This document shows, in pieces, positions 9,046 to 17,210 of a stretch of DNA of 64,000 nt (positions within the stretch are counted from its first letter, which is position 1; each line of letters opens with the position of its first letter). Source of the stretch: Maritimibacter sp. 55A14. Its GTDB lineage: Bacteria; Pseudomonadota; Alphaproteobacteria; Rhodobacterales; Rhodobacteraceae. The stretch covers positions 88,419 through 152,418 of the forward strand of contig NZ_QEYE01000011.1 of NCBI RefSeq assembly GCF_003122205.1, given 5' to 3'. Below the pieces are notes generated by a model. It saw only the letters and a program-made list of their open reading frames with translations, made no database searches and was not told where the DNA came from. Both the position numbers and the translations under genes were made by a program.

Positions 9046-9489
9046 ATGGTCGTCCGGGTGCAGGCCGAAGGCTTCGACGCGGGGGGCGAGCTGAACCGGT
9101 TCACCGCCGCCTGCGACGGCGCGGGCGCGGTGGTCAGCTTCACCGGCATCGTGCGCAACCGTGCCGGTGCGCCGCTCAGGGAAATGATGATCGAGCATTA
9201 TCCGGGCATGACCGAAAAGGCGATCGCCGGGATCGAGGCCGAGGCCGTGGACCGCTGGTCGCTCGGCCGCAGCCTGGTGATCCACCGCTATGGCGCGCTC
9301 GCGCCGGGGGAGACGATCATGATGGTGGCCACCGCCGCGCGCCATCGCGCGGACGCGTTCCAAGCCGCCGAGTTTCTGATGGATTACCTGAAATCCCGCG
9401 CACCCTTCTGGAAGAAGGAGATCGGCCGGGACGGGGCCGAGTGGGTCGCCGCACGCGACGAGGACGAGGCCGCACTGGGCCGGTGGTAG
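9046..9489 (+). CDS. moaE: Molybdopterin synthase catalytic subunit
   Basis: A 147-residue MoaE. Typical parts are VVSFTGIVRNRA, MMIEHYPGMTEKAI and RYGALAPGE; the catalytic and substrate-binding lysines lie in KSRAPFWKKE (Lys116, Lys123/124). With MoaD it converts cyclic pyranopterin monophosphate to molybdopterin. Another cofactor gene, moaB, lies about 13 kb away at 22401-22943. Confidence 0.95.
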   Translation: MVVRVQAEGFDAGGELNRFTAACDGAGAVVSFTGIVRNRAGAPLREMMIEHYPGMTEKAIAGIEAEAVDRWSLGRSLVIHRYGALAPGETIMMVATAARHRADAFQAAEFLMDYLKSRAPFWKKEIGRDGAEWVAARDEDEAALGRW

Positions 9490-9504
9490 ACCGCGGCCGC
9501 CGCG

Positions 9505-9831
9505 TCAGCCGGCGTTGATGCGTTCGATATAGGCGCGCAGTTCCTCGGTCTCCTGCCGGGCCTCGCGCAGTCCTTCCATCGCCGCGCCCAGTTCTGCCTC
9601 GGTCTGGCCAAGCTGGCCGGTCAGTTCCGCCTCGCGCTGTTGCAGATAGGTGATCGCCTCGTCTCGCGTTTCCTCGGCCTGGTGCAGGTCAGAGGCCATG
9701 CGGTCCAGTTCCGCCATATCCGCGCCCGTGACCCGCGTGAATCGGTGGAACACCCAGCTTGCGAACCACCCCAGCGCGAAGGCGATGAAAAGGATGACGG
9801 CGGTCACGATCACGAATTCAGTCCTGTCCAT
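9505..9831 (-). CDS. Single-span membrane protein with coiled coil
   Basis: A 108-residue protein: a transmembrane segment at about residues 6-28 (FVIVTAVILFIAFALGWFAS) followed by a long, charged heptad region (residues about 38-105) rich in Glu, Gln and Ala. The predicted topology is N-terminal anchor and coiled-coil tail. Its start overlaps the end of the upstream ompA-like gene by 14 bases, so the two are probably translationally coupled. No family name can be given; a role alongside the OmpA-like envelope protein is only suggested by the overlap. Confidence 0.75.
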   Translation of the reverse strand: MDRTEFVIVTAVILFIAFALGWFASWVFHRFTRVTGADMAELDRMASDLHQAEETRDEAITYLQQREAELTGQLGQTEAELGAAMEGLREARQETEELRAYIERINAG

Positions 9832-11734
9832 CGCCCGTCTCTCCTGTCTCTTCGGTGGCATCGGCCTGGTCTGGCGCGTTCTCTTCGCTGTCCTGCGCGC
9901 CGCCGGGTTCGACCAGCACCACCTGCTTGAACTCGATCCGGCGGTTGGCCTCGCGCCCCGCCTCGGTGCCGTTATCGGCGATCGGCAGGGCCTCGCCATA
10001 ACCCTGCGCGGTCATGTTCCGGGTCAACACGCCGCGTTCCAGCAGCGCGTCGAGAACTGCCTCGGCCCGCGCCTGGCTGAGGGCGAGGTTCATGGTTTCG
10101 CGGCCCTGGCTGTCGGTATGGCCGCCGATCTCCAGCCGCATCTCCACATCGGCGCAGGCTTTCAGGGTCTCCGCGATCCGGTCCACCACGGCCAGCGCGT
10201 CGCGGTCGATCGTGCTCTTGCCGGGGTCGAAGGTGATCTGGCGCGCGCGCAGGGCGGCGTCGATATCGGCCACGCATTCGTCCGCGGTCGGCAGGTTCGC
10301 CAGCGGGTCGAGCCGTTCCTCGTAGCGCACGGCGATGTCGTAGCGTTTCGAGTCGCCCAGCCGTTCGGAAAAGAGCTGCGTGATGCGCGCGCTGGTGTCG
10401 GGGCTGGTGGAGACGCCCCTCAGCCCGACATGGCCGGGGCGCACCGTCAGGCTGCCGCTGCGCAGTTGCGCCAGCGCCTCCAGCCCGGCCAGGACGCGCA
10501 TCGGCCAGCCATCCGGCAGTTTCGGGTCGATCCGGGTCGTGTCGTGGATCTGCTGGGCGCCAAAGCGCGCCTTGGCGAAGCTGTTGACCGCATCCCGGAA
10601 CGCCGCGTCGTTCAGGCGCCCGCGCAACTGCACCAGCCCTTCAGGGCTGCGGGTGGCGATGAATTCGTCGGTACCGCCATTGGCCCCGGTCTCCCGCTTC
10701 TCCGGCGGTTCGGGCAGCACCGCATGGAGCGAGAAGACCTCGGGCAGCGCGCTTTCCAGCGCGTGGGCGACATCGTCGAACCGGTCCCGCGGGGTGCCTT
10801 CGGGCGCGACCAGGCTGATATCGGCGTCCGAGAAGGTCAGCGACCCGCCGCCAAGTTCGGCTAGCGCGGCGATTGCCCGCACGGCGGCGTCGCCCCAGCG
10901 CGGCGACGGTACGCCCAGCCCGATCACGCAGCTTGCGCGGCCCTGAAGCCCGGCGTTGCGCGCCGCGGCAATGATCGCGTCGCGCGCCGCGGCGCTGTCT
11001 GCCGAGCAACTGTCGAAGCGCACGCCATCCCCACCCATCACGAAGCGCAGGGTGAAGGGTGTGATGACCGGCCGGGGCGCGGCGATGTCGAGCGATACGT
11101 CGAGCCCGTCGGGCGCCGCGTCGCTCAGCGCCGTCATCAGGCGGCGCTGGTCCTCGGGGCTGCCGGAAATCGCTGCCACCGCCACGCGTTTCGGGCTGAC
11201 CGAGACCTTGGCGCTGGGCAGCATGTCAAGCGCGGTCATGGCAAAACCCACGGCGGTGTCCCAGCCTTCGGGCGCGCCGTGATCGGCGCTGTCGAGCATG
11301 TCGGTAACCTCGACCGCGCCGTTCAACCCCTTCAGCGCGGTCAGGATCCCTTGGCGATTCTCTTCGCCCGGCACCAGCCCGATGAGCGAGATACCCGGCC
11401 CATTGCGAAGGATTTCGATGGAATAGCGCGGCGGTTCCAGCCCTTCGGCCGGTGTCACGTCGGTGCGGTCGATTACCCGGTCCGCATCGACGGTCTCGCC
11501 CGCGACACTCAGCGCTGCGAAGCGGCGGGCCTCGTCGGGCGCGGTGCCGGTGACGGTCAGCCACAGCCCGTCGGCGCTGACCCTGGCCCATTCATGCCCG
11601 GCGGTGCGCAGCGCCAGCGACACGTCCCGCATCGACTGAGTCTCGATCCTGTTCACCGCATAGATGCCGATGCCGATGCTGACGAGCGCGGCGAGGACAA
11701 AGGGGACGAAACCGATCAGGAAGGTTTTCTTCAT
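9818..11734 (-). CDS. OmpA/MotB-domain envelope protein with BON-like repeats
   Basis: A 638-residue protein with an N-terminal hydrophobic anchor (residues 5-27). A long middle region contains at least two BON-like modules (a BON-type pattern appears around SADGLWLTVTGTAPDEARRF and again around SPEGLVQLRGRLND). The C-terminal OmpA-like peptidoglycan-binding domain spans roughly residues 500-610, with FDPGKSTIDRDAL, IGGHTDSQG and ANRRIEF. The tail is very acidic. It should tether envelope to peptidoglycan from the inner-membrane side. Its 3' end overlaps the coiled-coil gene. It is upstream-isolated, with 65 bases to ubiA. Confidence 0.88.
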   Translation of the reverse strand: MKKTFLIGFVPFVLAALVSIGIGIYAVNRIETQSMRDVSLALRTAGHEWARVSADGLWLTVTGTAPDEARRFAALSVAGETVDADRVIDRTDVTPAEGLEPPRYSIEILRNGPGISLIGLVPGEENRQGILTALKGLNGAVEVTDMLDSADHGAPEGWDTAVGFAMTALDMLPSAKVSVSPKRVAVAAISGSPEDQRRLMTALSDAAPDGLDVSLDIAAPRPVITPFTLRFVMGGDGVRFDSCSADSAAARDAIIAAARNAGLQGRASCVIGLGVPSPRWGDAAVRAIAALAELGGGSLTFSDADISLVAPEGTPRDRFDDVAHALESALPEVFSLHAVLPEPPEKRETGANGGTDEFIATRSPEGLVQLRGRLNDAAFRDAVNSFAKARFGAQQIHDTTRIDPKLPDGWPMRVLAGLEALAQLRSGSLTVRPGHVGLRGVSTSPDTSARITQLFSERLGDSKRYDIAVRYEERLDPLANLPTADECVADIDAALRARQITFDPGKSTIDRDALAVVDRIAETLKACADVEMRLEIGGHTDSQGRETMNLALSQARAEAVLDALLERGVLTRNMTAQGYGEALPIADNGTEAGREANRRIEFKQVVLVEPGGAQDSEENAPDQADATEETGETGDGQD

Positions 11735-11799
11735 TTGCGCGGCGGCGCCTCGAATGGGTGGGTGGGCCTAGCTCTATCCAGTCGCCCGGCAAGGTGCAA

Positions 11800-12780
11800 T
11801 CATACGATCAGCGCGGTGGCGAGAAACAGCACAGGGATCAGCCCGGCGTCGCGATTGGCGCGGAAGAGCCGCAGGCAGACCGCACCGTCGTCGATATCGA
11901 GTTGCCGAAGCTGCCACATCATGTGCCAGCCGAACGCCCATGCGCCGATCAGCGCCAGCGCGAGTTTCAGCGGATCGGCGCCCGCGGGAACCAGCGCCAG
12001 AAGGATAGCCGCGGTCATGAGCGTGACCGAGCCCAGCATGAAGCCGCGCAGCCAGCCGGTCGTGCTCTCGCCGAAAAGGCGCGCCGTGGACTTCACCCCG
12101 ATCAGCGCGTCGTCCTCACGGTCCTGATGGGCATAGATTGTGTCATAAAAGAGCGTCCAGCACATCCCGGCCAGGTAAAGGATCACCGGCGGCCAGCCGA
12201 GCCCGCCGCTATGCGCCGCCCAGGCCAGCAACGCGCCCCAGTTGAAGGCGATGCCGAGGAAGACCTGCGGCCACCAGGTGAAGCGTTTGGCGAAGGGGTA
12301 GACCGCCACCGGCAGGAGCGACACGATCCCCAGCATGATCGCCGCGCGGTCGAAGGTCAGCAGGATGGCGAAGGCCACCAGTGCCTGCGCGACCAGCCAG
12401 ACCAGCGCGCCCTTCACGGTGACCTGCCCCGACGGGATCGGGCGCGAGCGGGTGCGTGCCACCGATCCGTCGATGTCGCGGTCGGTGATGTCGTTCCAGG
12501 TGCAGCCCGCGGCGCGCATCAGGAATGCACCCAGGAAGCAGCCGGCGAAGATCCAGGCGTCCTCCCAGCGCGGCCCGGCGGGGTCGGCATTGGCGGCCAG
12601 CAGCAGCCCCCACCAGCAAGGCAGCAGCAACAGCCAGGCCCCGATCGGCCGGTCGGCGCGCGACAGCCGCAGATAGGGCCGCCAGGCGGCGGGCGCCAGA
12701 TCGTCCACCCAGTTGCGGTCGGTCGCGTCGGCCACGCGGCCGGTCCCGGCGGGCTCTGGCCTTTGGTTCGGGTCGGTCAT
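11800..12780 (-). CDS. ubiA: 4-hydroxybenzoate polyprenyltransferase
   Basis: A 326-residue integral membrane prenyltransferase of ubiquinone synthesis. The two Asp-rich Mg-diphosphate motifs are present: NDITDRDID from residue 96, and YAHQDREDD, each in a loop between hydrophobic helices. The ATG is only 12 bases from the divergent rsmE ATG, so the two promoters must overlap the opposite coding regions. The open frame continues upstream only as the antisense of rsmE. Confidence 0.94.
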   Translation of the reverse strand: MTDPNQRPEPAGTGRVADATDRNWVDDLAPAAWRPYLRLSRADRPIGAWLLLLPCWWGLLLAANADPAGPRWEDAWIFAGCFLGAFLMRAAGCTWNDITDRDIDGSVARTRSRPIPSGQVTVKGALVWLVAQALVAFAILLTFDRAAIMLGIVSLLPVAVYPFAKRFTWWPQVFLGIAFNWGALLAWAAHSGGLGWPPVILYLAGMCWTLFYDTIYAHQDREDDALIGVKSTARLFGESTTGWLRGFMLGSVTLMTAAILLALVPAGADPLKLALALIGAWAFGWHMMWQLRQLDIDDGAVCLRLFRANRDAGLIPVLFLATALIV

Positions 12781-12792
12781 AAGGTCGGCCCC

Positions 12793-13524
12793 ATGTCGGA
12801 TACGCGTCCCAAGGTCAGGCTCTATGTAGAGCACCCGCTGGCGGCTCTGCAATCGGTTCCTGTGAACCGGGCGCAGGCGCATTACCTCTTCAACGTGATG
12901 CGGCTGGCTGAGTGCGCGGAGGTGGCGGTTTTCAATGGCCACGACGGCGAATGGCGCGCGCGTGTCGCCGAGACGGGCAAGCGCGGCGGGCGGCTCGACT
13001 GCCTCGCGCAGAGCGCGCCGCAGCGCGACCCGCCCGACCTGTGGCTGCTCTTCGCGCCGGTCAAGAAGGCGCGCACCGATTTTATCGTCGAGAAGGCCGC
13101 CGAGATGGGCGTGGCGCACATCCTGCCGGTGCAGACCGCTTTCACCAATTCCGAGCGCGTGCGGGAGGACCGGCTCCGGGCCCATGCCGTGGAGGCGGCG
13201 GAACAGTGCGGCGCAACCTTCGTGCCGGAAGTGGCGGGGCTTGAAAAGCTCGACCGGGTTCTCGCGGACTGGCCGCCGGATCGGCAACTGATGTTCTGCG
13301 ACGAGGGGCGCGCGGGTTCCGGCGCCGCGCTGGCGGACGCGCGGCCTGGCCCCTGGGCGGTACTGATCGGGCCGGAGGGCGGCTTCAGCGCCAAGGAACG
13401 CGCGCGTCTCGCCGCGCTTCCCTTCGCGGTGGCGGTCGGGCTGGGGCCGCGCATCCTGCGCGCCGACACCGCCGCGGTGGCGGCGCTCACGCTCTGGCAG
13501 GACCGGCTGGGGGACTGGCGGTGA
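12793..13524 (+). CDS. rsmE: 16S rRNA (uracil1498-N3)-methyltransferase
   Basis: A 243-residue SPOUT-class methyltransferase. It has an N-terminal PUA-like part (AHYLFNVMRL), then the trefoil-knot SAM site with LIGPEGGFSAKE and LGPRILRADTA. It methylates U1498 in the decoding centre of 16S rRNA. AAGGT lies seven bases before the ATG. A longer in-frame extension runs back through the ubiA antisense and was rejected. Its stop overlaps the next start as GTGA. Confidence 0.94.
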   Translation: MSDTRPKVRLYVEHPLAALQSVPVNRAQAHYLFNVMRLAECAEVAVFNGHDGEWRARVAETGKRGGRLDCLAQSAPQRDPPDLWLLFAPVKKARTDFIVEKAAEMGVAHILPVQTAFTNSERVREDRLRAHAVEAAEQCGATFVPEVAGLEKLDRVLADWPPDRQLMFCDEGRAGSGAALADARPGPWAVLIGPEGGFSAKERARLAALPFAVAVGLGPRILRADTAAVAALTLWQDRLGDWR

Positions 13525-14036
13525 GCCTGGTTCGGCCAGAACTTCGCGCCCGGTTCCGGCACTGGGGCGAGCCGATGGCGGGCGCGGCGGTGGCGCTCTC
13601 GGGCGTCTGGCTGATCTGGCGCGGCACCGGCTGGATGACGCCGGCGCTGGGCGCGCTGCTGCTCGCCGGTGGTGCGGCCGCGGGATATGTGGCGCTGCAA
13701 CGCGTGCGTTTCCGGGTGGCGGGCGACGGGCCGGGGATCGTGCGCGTGACCGAAGGACGGCTGGCCTATCTGGGGCCGCATCACGGCGGGGCGGTCTCGC
13801 TCCAATCGCTGGTGGAAATCGCGCTGGAGCCCGCGCCGGAGGGCCGCCTCTGGGTTCTCGCGCATAGTGAGGGGCCACCGCTGGTGATCCCGGTCAAGGC
13901 ATTGGGGGCCGATGCGCTCTTCGATGCCTTCGCGGCTCTGCCGGGCCTCGATCCGGCGCGGCTGGCCCGCGCGGTGGACTGCCCGCTCCCATCACGTCTC
14001 GTCATATGGTCGCAGACGGTCCTGCCGAAGCCTTGA
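13521..14036 (+). CDS. Small membrane protein coupled to rsmE
   Basis: A 171-residue protein starting at a GTG that overlaps the rsmE stop (GTGA), so translational coupling is likely. Two hydrophobic helices (about residues 18-35 and 40-58) are followed by a soluble beta-rich domain with GRLAYLGPHHGG. The layout (two membrane helices then a small beta domain) resembles membrane-anchored PH-like proteins. I cannot name the family, and no function is evident. Confidence 0.72.
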   Translation: MSLVRPELRARFRHWGEPMAGAAVALSGVWLIWRGTGWMTPALGALLLAGGAAAGYVALQRVRFRVAGDGPGIVRVTEGRLAYLGPHHGGAVSLQSLVEIALEPAPEGRLWVLAHSEGPPLVIPVKALGADALFDAFAALPGLDPARLARAVDCPLPSRLVIWSQTVLPKP

Positions 14037-14101
14037 CTTGCCCGGCCCGCCACGTCACCTGTGTGAGCCTGAAAAAAGCAGCAGATCGGAGCCCCATTCC
14101 C

Positions 14102-15472
14102 ATGTCCATTCCACAGTCCGGTGGCGGTCCGATCGAGAACAAGGCGCAGCTTGCGGAATATCTGGCGGACGGCTGCAAGCCGAAATCCGACTGGCGCATC
14201 GGCACCGAGCACGAGAAATTCGGCTATTGCCGCGACACCCGCAAGCCGCTGCCCTATGACGGCCCGCGCTCGATCCGGGCGATGCTGGAGGGCCTGCGCG
14301 ACCGTTTCGGCTGGTCCGCGATCGAGGAGGCGGGCAACATCATCGGGCTGGAGAAGGACGGCGCCAATGTCTCGCTGGAACCCGGCGGGCAGCTTGAGCT
14401 GAGCGGCGCGCCGCTGGAGACGATCCACGAGACCTGCGACGAGGTGAACGAGCATCTGCGCGAGGTCCGCTCGGTGGCCGAGGATATCGGTGCAGGCTTC
14501 ATCGGGCTGGGGGCAGCGCCGGAATGGACCCATGACCAGATGCCGATGATGCCCAAGGGGCGCTACCGGCTGATGACCGACTATATGGGCCGGGTCGGCA
14601 CACATGGCACGCAAATGATGTACCGCACCTGCACGGTGCAGGTGAATCTCGATTTCGGCTCCGAGGCGGACATGGTGCAGAAGCTGCGCGTTGCGCTCGC
14701 GCTCCAGTCCGTGGCGACCGCGCTTTTTGCCAACTCGCCCTTCTTCGAGGGCAAGCTCAACGGCCACAAGAGCTGGCGCTCGCGCGTCTGGCGCGATCTC
14801 GACGCGGACCGCACCGGGATGCTGCCCTTCGTCTTCGAGGACGGGTTCGGGTTCGAGGCCTGGGTCGAATACGCGCTCGATGTGCCGATGTATTTCGTCT
14901 ATCGCGACGGGGTTTATATCGACGCGCTGGGCCAGTCTTTCCGGGATTTCATGGCCGGCAAACTGCCCGCGCTGCCGGGCGAGACGCCGACCCTGTCGGA
15001 CTGGGCCGACCACCTGACGACGATCTTCCCCGAGGCGCGGCTGAAGAAGTTCATCGAGATGCGCGGCGCCGATGGCGGGCCGTGGCGGCGGCTCTGCGCG
15101 CTGCCCGCTCTCTGGGTCGGGTTGATGTATGACCAGGGTGCGCTGGATGCGGCCTGGGATCTGGTGAAGGGCTGGGACGCGGAAACGCGCGAGGCGCTGC
15201 GCGTGGCAGCGTCGGTCGACGGGCTCCAGGCCGAGGCGGGCGGGGTAAAGATGCACGCGCTGGCGCGTGAGGTGGTCGGCATCGCGGAGGCCGGTCTGGC
15301 TGCGCGGGCACGGCCCGGCGCCGGCGGGCTGATCCCCGACGAGACCCATTTCCTGAACGCGCTCAAGGAAAGCATCGAGTCGGGCCGCGTGCCCGCCGAC
15401 GAATTGCTGGAGCATTATCACGGCGACTGGGGGGGCGATATCACGCGCATCTACAACGAATACAGCTACTGA
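14102..15472 (+). CDS. gshA: Glutamate--cysteine ligase (alphaproteobacterial/plant type)
   Basis: A 456-residue ATP-dependent ligase making gamma-glutamylcysteine, the first step of glutathione synthesis. Landmarks are WRIGTEHEKFGY near residue 31, SLEPGGQLELSGAP, TCTVQVNLDF and ending DWGGDITRIYNEYSY, all typical of the plant-like GshA of alphaproteobacteria. An upstream in-frame extension to 14006 lacks conservation; the ATG at 14102 is the natural start. It is monocistronic, converging with the DUF805 genes. Confidence 0.95.
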   Translation: MSIPQSGGGPIENKAQLAEYLADGCKPKSDWRIGTEHEKFGYCRDTRKPLPYDGPRSIRAMLEGLRDRFGWSAIEEAGNIIGLEKDGANVSLEPGGQLELSGAPLETIHETCDEVNEHLREVRSVAEDIGAGFIGLGAAPEWTHDQMPMMPKGRYRLMTDYMGRVGTHGTQMMYRTCTVQVNLDFGSEADMVQKLRVALALQSVATALFANSPFFEGKLNGHKSWRSRVWRDLDADRTGMLPFVFEDGFGFEAWVEYALDVPMYFVYRDGVYIDALGQSFRDFMAGKLPALPGETPTLSDWADHLTTIFPEARLKKFIEMRGADGGPWRRLCALPALWVGLMYDQGALDAAWDLVKGWDAETREALRVAASVDGLQAEAGGVKMHALAREVVGIAEAGLAARARPGAGGLIPDETHFLNALKESIESGRVPADELLEHYHGDWGGDITRIYNEYSY

Positions 15473-15506
15473 CGCGAGTTGCGGCCGGCCCGCCGCGCCG
15501 TCGAAT

Positions 15507-15869
15507 TCAGCCGTGTTCGATCAGCAGGTCGCGCCTGAGATGGCGCAGGCGCGGATCTGGTCCGTGGCAGTTGGGGCCCGGCGTGCCGGGCGCTACGGCC
15601 AGCGCCGTCCAGACGCCGATGCCGACGCCCGGCAGCAGAACCAGAAGGCTGGCATGACCGGGCAAGCCCAGATCGCGGCAACGCTGCGCCAGCGCAAGAA
15701 CCATCAGGACGCTGCCGGGCAGCGCCACCGCCAGGAAACCGGCGGCATCGTCCGTCGCCGCCGCAAGCGGCAGGACAATGAGCAGAAACGCCAGGCTCAG
15801 GAGCACGAAACTCTGTCGTTCGCGGCGCCCGTCGAGCCGCAGCAATCTGCCAAGCCAGGTCGTGTACAT
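15507..15869 (-). CDS. DUF805 family membrane protein
   Basis: A 120-residue protein of the DUF805 (YhaH) type. It starts MYTTWLGRLLRLDGRRERQSF and has about four hydrophobic segments, the family motif AQRCRDLGLPG, and PGTPGPNCHGPDPR near the end. Function is unknown for the family; all members are small inner-membrane proteins. It lies 67 bases downstream of a second DUF805 gene on the same strand, so the pair probably arose by duplication and share a transcript. Confidence 0.82.
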   Translation of the reverse strand: MYTTWLGRLLRLDGRRERQSFVLLSLAFLLIVLPLAAATDDAAGFLAVALPGSVLMVLALAQRCRDLGLPGHASLLVLLPGVGIGVWTALAVAPGTPGPNCHGPDPRLRHLRRDLLIEHG

Positions 15870-15936
15870 GCCTTCGCGTCCTTCCCCGCCAAAATCCTCC
15901 AAGTTCCGAGGCTCCTGCGCAAAGCTGAACGCCGGG

Positions 15937-16374
15937 TTAAGACCGGGAGCCTCCCGACGGCGGAATGCTGCTGCGGTGCATCTGGCGCGCGCTGTCGAGA
16001 TCGGGCACCCGCAAGTCGTCGCCCCCAAGCGGGTCGGGCCCATAGCGGTTGGCGCCCTTCGTACCGGGAACGACGAAGAGCGCCAGCGCGAAGATCATTC
16101 CGACAATGGGCACCACGCTGATGAGGATGGCCCAGCCCGTCCAGCCGAAATCGCGGCAGCGCTGCGATCCCACTGCCCAGGACGACACGATGACGGGCAA
16201 GAAGAACAAGGCCCCCACGAAGACGAGAAACGCGCTCTGCGCGGCCTCGGCCATTGCGATGAAGACGGCCGGGACGAGAAGGACCGGGATCAGCAACAAG
16301 GCGAATAGAAGATAGCTCTTGCGGTTGCGGCGGCCCCGGAATGCAAAGATATCTTCGGTTACTGGTTTACTCAT
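15937..16374 (-). CDS. DUF805 family membrane protein
   Basis: A 145-residue DUF805 protein. The N-terminal FRGRRNRKSYLLFALLL, the central SQRCRDFGWTGWAIL and the GTKGANRYGPDPL motif are all canonical, with four hydrophobic helices. It is better conserved than its downstream paralogue. The 224 bases upstream (16375-16598) separate it from the end of plsY, contain no gene, and should hold the promoter of the pair. Confidence 0.86.
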   Translation of the reverse strand: MSKPVTEDIFAFRGRRNRKSYLLFALLLIPVLLVPAVFIAMAEAAQSAFLVFVGALFFLPVIVSSWAVGSQRCRDFGWTGWAILISVVPIVGMIFALALFVVPGTKGANRYGPDPLGGDDLRVPDLDSARQMHRSSIPPSGGSRS

Positions 16375-16598
16375 GACTCAACTCTTCTCCTTTTTCGTCC
16401 CGTCCCCGGGTTGGACCATAGCCGCGAAAGGGGCGAAATCTTGGAGACAGCGCGTCCCTCCCGCGGCTGTTTTGCGAAAACCTGAGCGTGTGTTTCCGTA
16501 TCGTGGAAAGTATTAGGGTAGTCGCGTCTCGCGGCACAGGGAAAGTCAAACTGACGCGATCATTCATGGTTGCGCGATTTGCCGCCGGTAGCGGGTCT

Positions 16599-17207
16599 CT
16601 ATCTGTCGCGGCCGATCCGGGGTTCGGTGCCGGCCAGCAAGCGGGAGATATTGGCGTGATGGCGGACCCAGACCAGCGCCGCCAATGCCAGTCCGAATAC
16701 CACCGCCTGCGGCTGGCCCAGCCACCACAGCCAGACCGGCGCCGAGGCCGCGGCGACCAGCGCGGCCAGCGACGAGAAACGCAGCAGCGCCGCCGTGACG
16801 GCCCAGGTGGCGCATGCGGTCAGCCCGGCCGGCAGGCTGAGCGCCAGAAGCGTGCCCAGGAAGGTGGCCACCCCCTTGCCGCCCTTGAAGCCCAGCCAGA
16901 CCGGGAAGCAATGGCCCAGAAAGGCGCTGACCCCGGCAAGCTGCGCGGCATCCGCGCCCCAGAGCGCCGCCGCGGCCAGCACCGCGATTGCGCCTTTGCC
17001 GGCATCCAGGACCAGCGTCAGGAAGGCGGCAAGCCTGTTGCCGGTACGCAGCACATTCGTCGCTCCGATATTGCCCGATCCGATGCTGCGCAGGTCGCCC
17101 AGCCCGAAGATCCGTGCGAAGACCAGGCCGAAGGGCACCGCGCCCAGCAGATAGGCAGCCAGCGCCACGAGCGCGAGCGTCAGCGGATCGGTCACGATCT
17201 GCGGCAT
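16599..17207 (-). CDS. plsY: Acyl-phosphate--glycerol-3-phosphate acyltransferase PlsY
   Basis: A 202-residue inner-membrane enzyme that acylates glycerol-3-phosphate from acyl-phosphate to start phospholipid synthesis. The signature loops [14 protein letters not shown] and [14 protein letters not shown] are intact, within about five membrane spans. It begins three bases after the stop of the pyrC-like gene and so ends the pyrB operon. Confidence 0.95.
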   Translation of the reverse strand: MPQIVTDPLTLALVALAAYLLGAVPFGLVFARIFGLGDLRSIGSGNIGATNVLRTGNRLAAFLTLVLDAGKGAIAVLAAAALWGADAAQLAGVSAFLGHCFPVWLGFKGGKGVATFLGTLLALSLPAGLTACATWAVTAALLRFSSLAALVAAASAPVWLWWLGQPQAVVFGLALAALVWVRHHANISRLLAGTEPRIGRDR

Positions 17208-17210
17208 GGC

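Noticed and set aside
11758..12792. Long open frame upstream of rsmE on the plus strand
   Set aside because: It is antisense to ubiA. The rsmE family starts at 12793 and the extension has no domain.
15507..16374. The two DUF805 genes as a fusion or frameshift of one gene
   Set aside because: Both have complete N-terminal and RCRD motifs and their own starts, so they are separate paralogues.
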